Shown: one piece after another, positions 27,001 through 34,886 of the stretch
Layout of the letters: every line of letters starts with the position of its first letter
How positions within the stretch are numbered: position 1 is the stretch's first letter
Assembly: GCA_946188165.1 (NCBI GenBank)
Contig: CAMHTW010000034.1
Location: forward strand, 1 to 37,443
Source of the DNA: an uncultured Prevotella sp.
Lineage (GTDB): Bacteria > Bacteroidota > Bacteroidia > Bacteroidales > Bacteroidaceae
Length of the DNA stretch: 37,443 nt
Direction: 5' to 3'
Position numbers and translations under genes: made by a program
The notes under the pieces: generated by a model
What the model was told of the DNA's origin: nothing
The model's input: only the letters and a program-made list of their open reading frames with translations
Databases searched by the model: none

Positions 27001-28165
27001 TAGTAAGATACAACCAGCAGAAAGATTGAGTTTAGTACAGGAGTACTACTTCAGCCGTAAGTTGAAGGAGGTGGCACAGATGAATGCCGAAGGCAAGGAC
27101 ATTATCAGCCTCGCTATTGGCAGCCCTGATATGCCCCCTTCTCAGCAGACCATCGATAAGTTGTGCGAGGTGGCAAAACTGCCCAATGCTCACGGCTATC
27201 AGATAACAGTTGGAACACCCGAGTTACGCGAGGCCATGGCTTACTTCTACAAGCGTTGGTACGATGTTGACCTCGACCCCGCTACTGAGGTGCTGCCTCT
27301 GATTGGTTCTAAGGAGGGTATTCTGCACGTTACGCTGGCTTTTGTCAATCCTGGCGACGAGGTGCTGGTGCCCAACCCTGGCTATCCCACCTATACGTCA
27401 CTGAGCAAGATTCTTGGTGCTAAGATTGTAAACTACGACCTGCGCGAGGATAATGGCTGGCAGCCCGATTTCGACGAGTTGGAGAAGATGGATCTCTCGC
27501 GAGTAAAACTGATGTGGACCAACTATCCCAACATGCCGACAGGTGGACGTGCACGTATGGAGACCTATGAGCGTTTGGTGAAGTTTGCCAAAGCCCACAA
27601 CATCGTCGTGGTTAACGACAACCCCTATAGTTTCATTCTCAGCGAGGAGCATCTGAGTATTCTTCAGGTGCCCGGTGCCAAAGACTGCTGTATCGAGTTC
27701 AATTCTATGTCGAAGTCGCATAACATGCCGGGTTGGCGTGTGGGCATGTGCTTGGCGAATGCCACTTTTATCTCATGGATTATGAAGATTAAGTCGAATG
27801 TAGATTCAGGTACGTTCCGTGGCATACAGCTGGCTGCTGCTGAGGCCTTGCACAATTCTGAGGAGTGGCATCGTGAGTTCAACATTGAGAACTACGCCCG
27901 TCGTCGCCAATATGCTGAGCAGATTATGGACGTGCTGGGTTGTACTTACGACAAGAATCAGGTTGGTATGTTCCTTTGGGGCAAGATTCCTGCTGATATC
28001 CAGAACGTAGAAGACCTGACGGAGCGTGTACTCCACGAGGCCCGCGTCTTTATCACCCCAGGCTTCATCTTCGGCTCGAATGGTGAACGCTACATCCGCA
28101 TATCCCTTTGTGCGAAAGAGGAGAAACTCGAAGCAGCGCTCCGTAGAATTGAAGAATTGAGATAA
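26996..28165 (+). CDS. Class I/II PLP aminotransferase, probably aromatic amino-acid aminotransferase
   Basis: 389 residues. DIISLAIGSPDMPPS (about 35-49), GYQITVGTPELREAMA, NPGYPTY, TNYPNMPTGG, VVNDNPYSFI and the PLP lysine K240 in NSMSKSHNMPGWRVG, then FITPGFIFGSNGERYIRISL. Sequence alone fits the aspartate/LL-DAP aminotransferase group. Its place between pheA and tyrA suggests that it carries out the final transamination of phenylpyruvate and hydroxyphenylpyruvate, and that it shares the Phe/Tyr attenuator. Substrate is inferred from context. Confidence 0.88.
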   Translation: MISKIQPAERLSLVQEYYFSRKLKEVAQMNAEGKDIISLAIGSPDMPPSQQTIDKLCEVAKLPNAHGYQITVGTPELREAMAYFYKRWYDVDLDPATEVLPLIGSKEGILHVTLAFVNPGDEVLVPNPGYPTYTSLSKILGAKIVNYDLREDNGWQPDFDELEKMDLSRVKLMWTNYPNMPTGGRARMETYERLVKFAKAHNIVVVNDNPYSFILSEEHLSILQVPGAKDCCIEFNSMSKSHNMPGWRVGMCLANATFISWIMKIKSNVDSGTFRGIQLAAAEALHNSEEWHREFNIENYARRRQYAEQIMDVLGCTYDKNQVGMFLWGKIPADIQNVEDLTERVLHEARVFITPGFIFGSNGERYIRISLCAKEEKLEAALRRIEELR

Positions 28166-28181
28166 TGAGATAATGAGAAAT
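28158..28181 (+). repeat. 8-bp-period repeat after the aminotransferase
   Basis: TGAGATAA, TGAGATAA and TGAGAAAT. The first unit includes the aminotransferase stop (TAA 28163-28165). The period is 8, unlike the other junctions. Confidence 0.5.
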
Positions 28182-28199
28182 TAAAAAAACAATATAATT

Positions 28200-29264
28200 A
28201 TGGAACTGGAATTAGAAAAACTGAACCTTCCGAGTGACAACGAACGCCCCTTCGTCATTGCAGGTCCCTGTAGTGCTGAGACTGAGGAGCAAGTGATGGA
28301 AACAGCTCGCCAATTGGCTTTGAAAGGCTGTCACAACTTCCGTGCTGGTGTGTGGAAACCTCGTACCAAGCCAGGCGGTTTTGAGGGTAACGGCGAGAAG
28401 GCTCTACCCTGGATGAAGCAGGTGAAAGACGAGACGCACATGCTGGTCGCTACCGAGGTGGCCACGCCTGAACATGTCGAGCTGGCTCTCAAGTACGATA
28501 TGGACATCCTGTGGATTGGTGCCCGTACGACGGCTAACCCCTTTGCCATGCAGGCTTTGGCTGATGCCATGAAGGGCGTGGATATTCCTGTGTTCGTCAA
28601 GAACCCCGTGAACCCCGATTTGGAACTCTGGATAGGTGCTCTGCAACGTCTGAATCAGGCTGGTGTGAAGCGTCTCGGCGCCATCCATCGCGGCTTCTCC
28701 AGCTACGAGCAGAAAATCTATCGTAACGCACCAATGTGGCAGATTCCCATCGAGTTGCATCGTCGTATTCCTGAACTCCCCATCATTAGCGACCCCTCGC
28801 ATATCGGTGGTCGTCGTGAGTTGATTGCACCGCTGTGTCAGCAGGCTATGGACTTAGGTTTTGACGGTCTGATTGTTGAGAGTCATTGCGATCCTGACAA
28901 GGCTTGGAGCGATGCTAAACAGCAGGTGACGCCCGATGTGCTCGACTACATCCTCTCATTGCTGATTATCCGTGATGAGCATGCTACGACAGAGGGCATT
29001 CAGCAGTTGCGTAAACAAATTGACGAACTGGACAACCAGTTGATGGACCTGTTGGCTAAGCGCATGCAGGTATGTCGTCAGATTGGTGAATACAAGAGGG
29101 AGCACAACATGACCGTGTTGCAGGCTTCGCGCTATAACGAGATTCTCGAGAAGCGTGGCGTGCAGGGAACGCTGACAGGTATGGCTGCCGAGTTTGTTGC
29201 CAAGGTGTTCGAGAGCATTCACGAGGAGTCAGTCCGTCAACAGATTGAAATCGTCAACAAGTAA
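28200..29264 (+). CDS. Bifunctional DAHP synthase / chorismate mutase
   Basis: 354 residues with two domains. Residues about 1-260 are a type I-beta DAHP synthase (PFVIAGPCSAETEEQ, FRAGVWKPRTKPGGFEG, ISDPSHIGGRRELI, GLIVESHCDP), which condenses PEP and erythrose 4-phosphate to start the shikimate pathway. Residues about 262-354 are an AroQ-type chorismate mutase (LRKQIDELDNQLMDLLAKRM, then QIGEYKREHNMTVLQASRY). In this fusion type the mutase domain commonly lets prephenate or chorismate inhibit the synthase. The arrangement puts pathway entry and the Phe/Tyr branch point under one attenuator. Confidence 0.95.
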   Translation: MELELEKLNLPSDNERPFVIAGPCSAETEEQVMETARQLALKGCHNFRAGVWKPRTKPGGFEGNGEKALPWMKQVKDETHMLVATEVATPEHVELALKYDMDILWIGARTTANPFAMQALADAMKGVDIPVFVKNPVNPDLELWIGALQRLNQAGVKRLGAIHRGFSSYEQKIYRNAPMWQIPIELHRRIPELPIISDPSHIGGRRELIAPLCQQAMDLGFDGLIVESHCDPDKAWSDAKQQVTPDVLDYILSLLIIRDEHATTEGIQQLRKQIDELDNQLMDLLAKRMQVCRQIGEYKREHNMTVLQASRYNEILEKRGVQGTLTGMAAEFVAKVFESIHEESVRQQIEIVNK

Positions 29265-29267
29265 GTT

Positions 29268-30062
29268 ATGAAAATTCTTGTTATGGGTGCAGGCAAGATG
29301 GGCTCGTTCTTCATCGACCTGCTGAGTTTCGACCACGAGGTGGCAGTCTTCGAGCGCGATGCCAAACGCATGCGTTTCACGTATAATTGTCAGCGCTTTA
29401 CGACCTACGAGGAGATTCAGGCCTTCAAGCCCGAACTGCTCATCAATGCCGTCACGCTGAAGTACACCATTCCTGTATTTAAAGAGGTCATTCCATATCT
29501 GCCCAAGGAGTGCATCATCAGCGATATTGCCAGCGTAAAGACGGATATGAAAGATTTTTACGAATCGACGGGCATGCGTTACGTTTCTACGCACCCCATG
29601 TTTGGTCCTACGTTTGCCAATCTCCAGCAACTCTCTGAAGAGAACGCCATCATCATCAGCGAGGGCGACTACATGGGTCGTATCTTCTTCAAGGACCTCT
29701 ATCAGAAGCTTGGACTCAACATCTACGAATACACCTTCGAGGAGCACGATAAGACCGTGGCTTACTCGCTGTCAATCCCGTTTGTGTCAACATTCGTCTT
29801 TGCTGCCGTCATGAAGCATCAGGACGCACCCGGTACTACCTTCAAGCGCCACATGCGCATAGCTAAGGGCGTGTTGAACGAGGACGACTACCTGTTGCAG
29901 GAAATCCTGTTCAACCCCTATACGCACGACCAAGTTGCCCAGATTCGAACGGAGCTCAAAGAACTTCTGGAAATTATCGACCTGAAAGACGCCGATGGCA
30001 TGAAAGGCTACCTGACGAAGATTCGGAATAACGTCAAACGCGACATTGAAATTAAGCAATAA
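29268..30062 (+). CDS. tyrA: Prephenate dehydrogenase
   Basis: Oxidises prephenate to 4-hydroxyphenylpyruvate, the tyrosine branch. 264 residues starting with a Rossmann fold (KILVMGAGKMGSFFIDLLSF). ISDIASVKTDM and STHPMFGPTFANL (about 103-115) are family motifs, with the probable catalytic His in STHPMFG. It begins 3 nt after the DAHP synthase-mutase stop. A strong terminator follows within 7 nt, ending the operon. Confidence 0.92.
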   Translation: MKILVMGAGKMGSFFIDLLSFDHEVAVFERDAKRMRFTYNCQRFTTYEEIQAFKPELLINAVTLKYTIPVFKEVIPYLPKECIISDIASVKTDMKDFYESTGMRYVSTHPMFGPTFANLQQLSEENAIIISEGDYMGRIFFKDLYQKLGLNIYEYTFEEHDKTVAYSLSIPFVSTFVFAAVMKHQDAPGTTFKRHMRIAKGVLNEDDYLLQEILFNPYTHDQVAQIRTELKELLEIIDLKDADGMKGYLTKIRNNVKRDIEIKQ

Positions 30063-30067
30063 TAAAA

Positions 30068-30101
30068 GTAGGCCCGCAGTTTCCTGCGAGCCTATTTTTT
30101 T
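30068..30101 (+). terminator. Intrinsic terminator of the aromatic operon
   Basis: GTAGGCCCGCAG and CTGCGAGCCTA form a stem (one mismatch) followed by seven or more T residues (30094-30101). Confidence 0.85.
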
Positions 30102-30105
30102 CCTT

Positions 30106-30213
30106 TCAGAATGGGCCGTGACCCATGCACGATGTCGTTCCCAGTGCGGTCAGTGCCGCCGTCAGAATGCTAATTGCGACCTGAATAATCGCCTTCCATG
30201 TCTCCTTCTTCAT
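30106..30213 (-). CDS. 'Smalltalk' micropeptide
   Basis: A 35-residue protein (KKETWKAIIQVAISILTAAL, then TALGTTSCMGHG). It matches the tiny smalltalk family of Bacteroidales: a charged N-terminus, KxxIQ, one membrane-like helix and a TTSCM end resembling a lipobox. Function is unknown. It lies 42 nt downstream of an HU-like gene on the same strand. In related genomes this pair is usually followed by an N-acetylmuramoyl-L-alanine amidase, which is absent here. It is too short for most gene callers. Confidence 0.8.
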   Translation of the reverse strand: MKKETWKAIIQVAISILTAALTALGTTSCMGHGPF

Positions 30214-30255
30214 AATGTTGAATGTTGATTGTTCCCCTTTCGGGCACACTCTTTG

Positions 30256-30816
30256 CTAATTTTCGCTTGGTTCATCGTCACCACCGCCACCGTTGTTGCC
30301 TCCGGTATTGCCGCCAGTGTTACCGCCAGTGTTCGAACCTCCGTTACCCGTGGTTCCATCATTGCTTGGTGCGCTCGATGCGTTCTCATTGCCCTTCATG
30401 AGCGAATCGACGTTGATAAACTCGGCCTGCTTGATGAACTCACGGCTGGAGATGTTCTCCTCGGTGGCCTGCTCGGGCAGGAATCGGATGTGCAGCGCCT
30501 TCAGGTTCGAGTTTACGTTAAACTTGTCCTTCGACTGAGCACCGCCCTTCTGGTTCTCCAGCGTGCAGTAGAACGTGCCGAGACCCTCGATTTTCACCTT
30601 CTTCGAGTTCAGGAGCATCTCAATCAGGCAGCTGCGGAACTTCTCCAGCACGCCGTACACCACGTCGGGGGTGTAGATAGAGCCGTGCTCCGAGATGTGC
30701 TGCGCCAGCTTGCGCGTGTTCAGCGTTTCCAACGTTTTCACCTGTGCGAACCACTTGCCGTAAGCAACGCTGGACGAGTTCTGGTTCTGTTTTACTTCAT
30801 ACAAAATCTTTGCCAT
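30256..30816 (-). CDS. HU-like DNA-binding protein with Gly/Asn-rich tail
   Basis: 186 residues. The N-terminal 120 form the HU-HIG-type domain (ILYEVKQNQNSSSVAYGKWF, LAQHISEHGSIYTPDVVYGV, KKVKIEGLGTFYCTLEN), with a domain linker to about 150. The last 35 residues are a low-complexity tail with GGNTGG repeats and an acidic end. It lies with the smalltalk gene on the minus strand, forming the conserved Bacteroidales HU-smalltalk pair, and has an exact promoter 174 nt upstream. It probably binds DNA; any specific partner is unknown. Confidence 0.85.
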   Translation of the reverse strand: MAKILYEVKQNQNSSSVAYGKWFAQVKTLETLNTRKLAQHISEHGSIYTPDVVYGVLEKFRSCLIEMLLNSKKVKIEGLGTFYCTLENQKGGAQSKDKFNVNSNLKALHIRFLPEQATEENISSREFIKQAEFINVDSLMKGNENASSAPSNDGTTGNGGSNTGGNTGGNTGGNNGGGGDDEPSEN

Positions 30817-30891
30817 AATAAAAATGTGTTTTTCTTAGTATTAGACTCTTTGCGACCATCTACATCGGGTGGCCGACATCCCGCTATATCG

Positions 30892-30926
30892 AATTGAAAA
30901 TTGAGAATTGAAAGTTGAGAATTATG
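30892..30926 (+). repeat. 7-bp-period repeat in the HU-like leader region
   Basis: AATTGAA, AATTGAG, AATTGAA, AGTTGAG and AATTATG, in the stretch between the HU-like promoter and its start. Confidence 0.65.
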
Positions 30927-30949
30927 ATTACCTCTGCAGCGGTAGCAAA

Positions 30950-30984
30950 TTCTTCACTCTTCATTCTTCACTCTTCACTTTCGA
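30950..30984 (+). repeat. Second 7-bp-period repeat in the HU-like leader region
   Basis: TTCTTCA, CTCTTCA, TTCTTCA, CTCTTCA and CTTTCGA; the alternation also gives a perfect 14-bp period. Confidence 0.7.
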
Positions 30985-30989
30985 TAGTG

Positions 30990-31021
30990 CAAAGGTACAA
31001 CATTTTTCATTTGCTTCCAAA
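30990..31021 (-). promoter_or_regulatory. Promoter of the HU-smalltalk unit
   Basis: Minus strand TTTG (31021-31018), 20-nt spacer, TACCTTTG (30997-30990). The leader to the HU-like ATG is unusually long, about 165 nt. Confidence 0.7.
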
Positions 31022-31250
31022 TTTTGCCCATCGATTTGGGGCGATTTTGATGAAGAATTCATCGAAATCGCTCACGCTCGACAGAATTCATGCGAGCATG
31101 ATTCTGTTCTCGCTTAATTGCGATTTTCAGCACGAATTTGACGAATTGGAACGAAACGTAATTTCGAGGCGTCGAATCCGTAATTTTCGAGCCTTTGAGA
31201 TTACGTTTCGTCGATAACGGGCAGGGTGGGCAGTTTTTTTACGATTTCCC
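31022..31250. other. Non-coding stretch with two hairpins
   Basis: No convincing gene. One hairpin is ACAGAAT-t-CATG (31081-31092) with CATG-ATTCTGT (31097-31107). A larger one pairs CGAAACGTAAT (31152-31162) with ATTACGTTTCG (31200-31210), an 11-bp perfect stem enclosing about 37 nt. CGAA/TTCG words recur through the stretch. Confidence 0.5.
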
Positions 31251-31387
31251 GATGACAGATGACAAATGACAGTTATTGAAAATCGGTGGATGATTGAGAT
31301 TAGTATTATATATATTATAATATATATATACTAATGCCTCTTTTCATCTCAAATTCAGAAAACTGTCATCTGTCATTACTGTCATTG
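31251..31387. repeat. Long imperfect palindrome with TGACA/TGTCA heptamer arms
   Basis: The left arm has GATGACA, GATGACA and AATGACA (31251-31271); the right arm has CTGTCAT, CTGTCAT and ACTGTCATT (31363-31387). The centre is a 37-nt near-palindrome of alternating A/T (31299-31335) whose ends ATTAGTAT and ATACTAAT are perfectly complementary. GAGAT and ATCTC flank the centre. It contains no gene. Confidence 0.7.
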
Positions 31388-31486
31388 GTTTGTGTTTTTT
31401 TGCTGTTTCCAAGTTTTTTTTGAAAAGTGTTGGTTATGCCGCAATATTTTTATTGTACACACAAAAAAAAGGTTCTTTTTGTGTAT

Positions 31487-31567
31487 AAAAAAAGAGTCGC
31501 CACGAACCTGACAACTCTTCCGATCGGGGACACCCCAATCCCAATAAATGGAACACGTCCATTGTTC
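31487..31567 (-). ncRNA. Candidate small RNA of about 80 nt
   Basis: On the minus strand a perfect promoter (31605-31574) is followed by a G-rich segment with a GGGG-TGT-CCCC hairpin (about 31538-31526). A terminator stem GAGTTGTC/GGCGACTC (31517-31510 with 31501-31494) runs straight into seven T residues (31493-31487). Such a promoter-to-terminator distance without a credible gene is the signature of an independent small RNA. A second hairpin (TACACAAAAA paired with TTTTTGTGT, about 31484-31457) follows. I do not recognise an RNA family. Confidence 0.65.
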
Positions 31568-31573
31568 TGTGTG

Positions 31574-31605
31574 CAAAGATAGGCATGATTTCTGAAAACC
31601 GCAAA
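31574..31605 (-). promoter_or_regulatory. Promoter of the candidate small RNA
   Basis: Minus strand TTTG (31605-31602), 20-nt spacer, TATCTTTG (31581-31574). Confidence 0.7.
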
Positions 31606-31665
31606 TATTTTAGCGATTATTTTAAGTTTTTTGAGAAAAACCGACTATATTCGATAACTTTTTCG

Positions 31666-31673
31666 TAACTTTG
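31666..31673 (+). promoter_or_regulatory. Promoter -7 element of the restriction-modification operon
   Basis: TAACTTTG, 68 nt before the first small ORF. No clear -33 TTTG at the usual distance. Confidence 0.5.
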
Positions 31674-31741
31674 CAACGGCTGATGTTGCCTATTCAATTT
31701 TGGCAATGATAACAGCGACATATTGGAATAAGAAAAAAGTT

Positions 31742-31810
31742 ATGGCAAAGACATATACTCCATCAGAGTTCCTAAAGGAGAAGAAGCTTCGCGAGATACG
31801 CGTGGAGTAA
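31742..31810 (+). CDS. Tiny ORF (22 residues) at the head of the restriction-modification operon
   Basis: MAKTYTPSEFLKEKKLREIR then VE and stop: an ATG frame after a plausible promoter, ending 13 nt before the next ORF. It is basic and helical. It may be a real micropeptide, a leader controlling the genes behind it, or the surviving start of a deleted gene. No family is recognised. Confidence 0.4.
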   Translation: MAKTYTPSEFLKEKKLREIRVE

Positions 31811-31823
31811 TTAAGAAGACTAT

Positions 31824-32252
31824 ATGACAATGGAAGCAAATGGGTGTAAATACAGCAGACGAAAAGCTATGGAGAAACTCCGAAAATGGGAGGCTTATGG
31901 CTTAGGGTTTAACGCCGATTATGATGTCGACGGTTATGTCTGTATAGGTTCAGATGTGTCTCTATATGATACGGAGGATATTGCAGAATTTGTCATGAAC
32001 ACGCCACCACCTCCAAGCGGACCGCATTATTTTGAGATGTCACTGAATGACCGATTGGAATTTGGCTATTCGGGGAGACCATATATCTTTTCATCTGAAT
32101 ATAGAACCTTCATTGAGCAATTTCCCAAATATGAGAAAAGTTTCTTGAAGCGTAAATCAACCTATACGTTTCGTAAACGTAGCATGAAGGCTCTTAGCCA
32201 ATATATTGACTATATTAGAAAAGAGGATGGGTGGCTTATTATTGATGGGTAG
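31824..32252 (+). CDS. Unknown protein associated with the restriction-modification operon
   Basis: 142 residues with no signal or membrane segment. The N-terminus is basic and helical (YSRRKAMEKLRKWEAYGLGF), followed by an acidic strand-rich part and TPPPPSGPHYFEMSLNDRLE. The C-terminal half is Lys/Arg/Tyr-rich (KYEKSFLKRKSTYTFRKR, then MKALSQYIDYIRKEDGW). It is not recognisably a controller (C) protein or a Vsr endonuclease. It lies 24 nt before the methyltransferase on the same strand, so a role in expression or function of the system is possible but unproven. Confidence 0.65.
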   Translation: MTMEANGCKYSRRKAMEKLRKWEAYGLGFNADYDVDGYVCIGSDVSLYDTEDIAEFVMNTPPPPSGPHYFEMSLNDRLEFGYSGRPYIFSSEYRTFIEQFPKYEKSFLKRKSTYTFRKRSMKALSQYIDYIRKEDGWLIIDG

Positions 32253-32276
32253 ATAAAAAATAAATGCAAATTCTAA

Positions 32277-34010
32277 ATGACAAGAAAGAACATAAAGAAA
32301 CAACCTCAACAATTGGATCTATTCCAACTGCAACAGGAATATCCTAAGGAGATAGTCCAAAATCTGAGTCAAGAAATTGATTTGGAAGACTTGGATGTTT
32401 CTAAGAACGTACTTATTTGCAACGTCAAAAGGGACAATACCAGACATTTTCTAAATGGTACTGCCAAGATTTACTATACAGGCAAGAAGTTTCCATCGAC
32501 AATAGCTCTTAACAAACTATACTATTTTATGCCGTATTTTGGTGAGAAATGCGGTCTTGGATTTACAGGTATTCGCGATTTGTATTTGATTAAAATTGCC
32601 CGCGTTGGGACTCGAAAAGAGGGTGAGCCTGAGAACGACCCCAATGATTTACGATTAGTATTCGAGTTGCAGTTTGTAAAACGTCTGTATGACCAATATC
32701 AATCGCATCGCTTGAATATCTGGGATACCTTCACAGATACCACTCTGGCAGCTCTGAACGCGGCAAACAGCCTACAAGACTCAGTAGCAAAAGACCCCTT
32801 AGTGTTTAACGAGGGTGATGTGAGGCTTCAGGAAGGCAAATTGACACATATTGACTGTTTTGCCGGACCTGGCGGTATTTGTACAGGATTGCATGCTGCA
32901 GGTTTGCAGACGCTAGTCGCTATTGAATATATAAAGAGCTGTTGCGAGACTTACTCTGCCAATCACCCCGAAGTGCATGTAATCCATTCTGATATACGAG
33001 AAGTAACAGAGAATCAAATTCTACCGTTTATTCCTGCTAATGGCGTGGATTTGGTCACTTCGGGCATGCCGTGTGAAACATTCTCAACGGCTGGCAACAC
33101 TTCACGTTCCTTCTATGATGATCGACAGTTCTTGTACCGTGAAGGTATTAGGATTGCACAAATCGCCAACGCTAAAATGATTCTTTTCGAAAATGTTCCT
33201 GCTATTACCTCAAAACGAGAAGCAAAACAATCAGGAGAATTGATTGTTGACATTTTGAAAAGAGAATTAAGGGAAGCTGGATATGGCAATTATATTGAAG
33301 TGGTTTTGGATTCCACAAAATACGGAGTTCCACAGAAAAGAAATCGCTTTTTTATCCTTGCCTGTCGTTTCCCGGAATGGAGACTTCAGCCACCAACGCC
33401 AACAGCGGGTTCTGTTGTAACAGTAAAAGAGGCCTTGGCCGGGCTACCTAATGTAATCGCCAATAGCAACCAAGAAGGTAAAGAATACACAAAAGAGCAT
33501 TCTAATTATGAGCAGTTGATGCGTGATGATGCTTTCTGGGATAGAGAGGCTATGACATCGCAGGACATATTGAACCATTTGCCAATGAAACATCGCAGCT
33601 GCACTCTACAACGTTTTGCCTTACTCAACCAAGGAGAGAGTCTGAAGAACTTGTTCGACCGCTATCAGGGCGAAGAGCGTGAACGATTACAGAAAGAACG
33701 CATCTTGCCTAAGAAAATGTTCATCAAGCGTAACTATCGCTTAATACCAAATGAACCATCACCTACAGTCACCAGTCATTGCCTGGACGAATTTGTGCAT
33801 CCAGACTACAATCGTGCTTTGACAGTTCGTGAATGTGCTCGATTGCAGTCTTTCCCTGACTCATATAATTTCGCAGGTGGGCCATATATTGTTCCTCACA
33901 TTGACAGAACTGTGCAGGATAAGTATGAGCAAATCGGTGATGCTGTCCCTCCATTGCTTGCATATGCGTGGGGGAGAAAAATAAAGGAACTTTTTGAAAC
34001 AAATGATTAA
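32277..34010 (+). CDS. DNA (cytosine-5) methyltransferase
   Basis: A 577-residue type II modification enzyme. Motif I is DCFAGPGGICTGLHAAG (about 195-211), motif IV SGMPCETFSTAGN with catalytic Cys266, motif VI FENVPAI, motif VIII YGVPQKRNRFFILA, then PSPTVTSHCLDEF, RALTVRECARLQSFPDSY and motif X QIGDAVPPLLA. A 190-residue N-terminal extension precedes motif I; part of it (LNKLYYFMPYFGEKCGLGF) looks like a folded domain of unknown role. The endonuclease gene follows after 6 nt. Recognition sequence cannot be read, but the partner nuclease suggests a CCGG-containing site. Confidence 0.93.
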   Translation: MTRKNIKKQPQQLDLFQLQQEYPKEIVQNLSQEIDLEDLDVSKNVLICNVKRDNTRHFLNGTAKIYYTGKKFPSTIALNKLYYFMPYFGEKCGLGFTGIRDLYLIKIARVGTRKEGEPENDPNDLRLVFELQFVKRLYDQYQSHRLNIWDTFTDTTLAALNAANSLQDSVAKDPLVFNEGDVRLQEGKLTHIDCFAGPGGICTGLHAAGLQTLVAIEYIKSCCETYSANHPEVHVIHSDIREVTENQILPFIPANGVDLVTSGMPCETFSTAGNTSRSFYDDRQFLYREGIRIAQIANAKMILFENVPAITSKREAKQSGELIVDILKRELREAGYGNYIEVVLDSTKYGVPQKRNRFFILACRFPEWRLQPPTPTAGSVVTVKEALAGLPNVIANSNQEGKEYTKEHSNYEQLMRDDAFWDREAMTSQDILNHLPMKHRSCTLQRFALLNQGESLKNLFDRYQGEERERLQKERILPKKMFIKRNYRLIPNEPSPTVTSHCLDEFVHPDYNRALTVRECARLQSFPDSYNFAGGPYIVPHIDRTVQDKYEQIGDAVPPLLAYAWGRKIKELFETND

Positions 34011-34016
34011 ACAAAT

Positions 34017-34886
34017 ATGGAAAATAAGTATTACAATTTTTGTCTGACTACATATCAGGAGGAATATTCACGGTGCTTTGACGAGTTGAAGGCGAACCAT
34101 AAAAATGGTTCAATATCCGAAAAACAATCTGAAGAGTTTGACCGCGAAGCTCAAAAATCGGCTATTCGCATTTCAATCACCAAAGCTTTGCGTAAATATC
34201 CTGACGAGCCCGTGGCAGAATTATGGAGTGCTATTTACCGAGCACACTTATTCCGCAAGTCGGGCATTTCTGACCTTGAAACTATCAGTAAAGTCATTAG
34301 TGCTGACCAAAGTTGGAAGAAGTCAAGCGGCCACGCCTTTGAGGAAATGGTCAAGGAACTTGCATCGCTTGCTTTGTATGGCACTGGGGTTGAAATCATC
34401 TTACAGCGCGACTTGAACACTCTCATCAAAGCCAACGAACTGGCCAACGAACCGCGAGATATAAGTTGGCTCAAAGAACAAATAAAGTCAAACATCTTTG
34501 ATTTATATGGTATTCTGACGATTGATGACAAGAAATACTGTTTCGGCTGTGTGCAGGCAAAGACAAGTATTCGAGACCGTGTAACACGCGACCGCGAACC
34601 GTCAATCCACGCTATGCAGTCATTCTTCTGGAGTGTCGTTTTTGTCCTTGATGGCGATTTTCTGCGCCTGCCCAAGTTCGTGAGTATGATTAACGGTGGC
34701 TCAGAAGAGTTTCGCGAAAATGGTTGGCATGGCATGTATGTATTGTCTGTCAAAGAAACGAATCAACGTATTTATCCGCTCAACATGGATTTTGAGATAT
34801 TTAAGAATCATGCTTTACAGGCTGCTGAACAGTGGCAGAAACGCCGCCAGTGGTTTGACAGCAAATGGATGGCAAGTGATATGTAG
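34017..34886 (+). CDS. Type II restriction endonuclease, BsaWI-like (CCGG group)
   Basis: 289 residues. An N-terminal helical region (about 1-100) is followed by a PD-(D/E)XK-type core: SSGHAFEEMVKELA with E109/E110, NIFDLYGIL with D162, and CVQAKTSIRDRVTRDRE with K182 then R186-D187-R188. An Arg-(Asp/Glu)-Arg after the catalytic Lys is a known feature of nucleases reading CCGG cores (BsaWI, AgeI, Cfr10I types), the basis for the family call. The gene sits directly behind the C5 methyltransferase. The same frame stays open for 16 codons after the TAG (to about 34937), perhaps a shortened C-terminus. Confidence 0.75.
   Translation: MENKYYNFCLTTYQEEYSRCFDELKANHKNGSISEKQSEEFDREAQKSAIRISITKALRKYPDEPVAELWSAIYRAHLFRKSGISDLETISKVISADQSWKKSSGHAFEEMVKELASLALYGTGVEIILQRDLNTLIKANELANEPRDISWLKEQIKSNIFDLYGILTIDDKKYCFGCVQAKTSIRDRVTRDREPSIHAMQSFFWSVVFVLDGDFLRLPKFVSMINGGSEEFRENGWHGMYVLSVKETNQRIYPLNMDFEIFKNHALQAAEQWQKRRQWFDSKWMASDM

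Noticed and set aside
30229..30897. 222-residue open frame opposite the HU-like gene
   Set aside because: It is antisense to a clear HU-HIG gene; Gly/Asn repeats on the other strand keep it open and its sequence has no recognisable fold.
30817..31741. Retron or diversity-generating element in the hairpin-rich gap
   Set aside because: No reverse transcriptase, template/variable repeat pair or accessory gene is visible in the window.
31824..32252. Restriction controller (C) protein or Vsr nuclease
   Set aside because: No helix-turn-helix pattern of C proteins and no Vsr catalytic motif can be seen.
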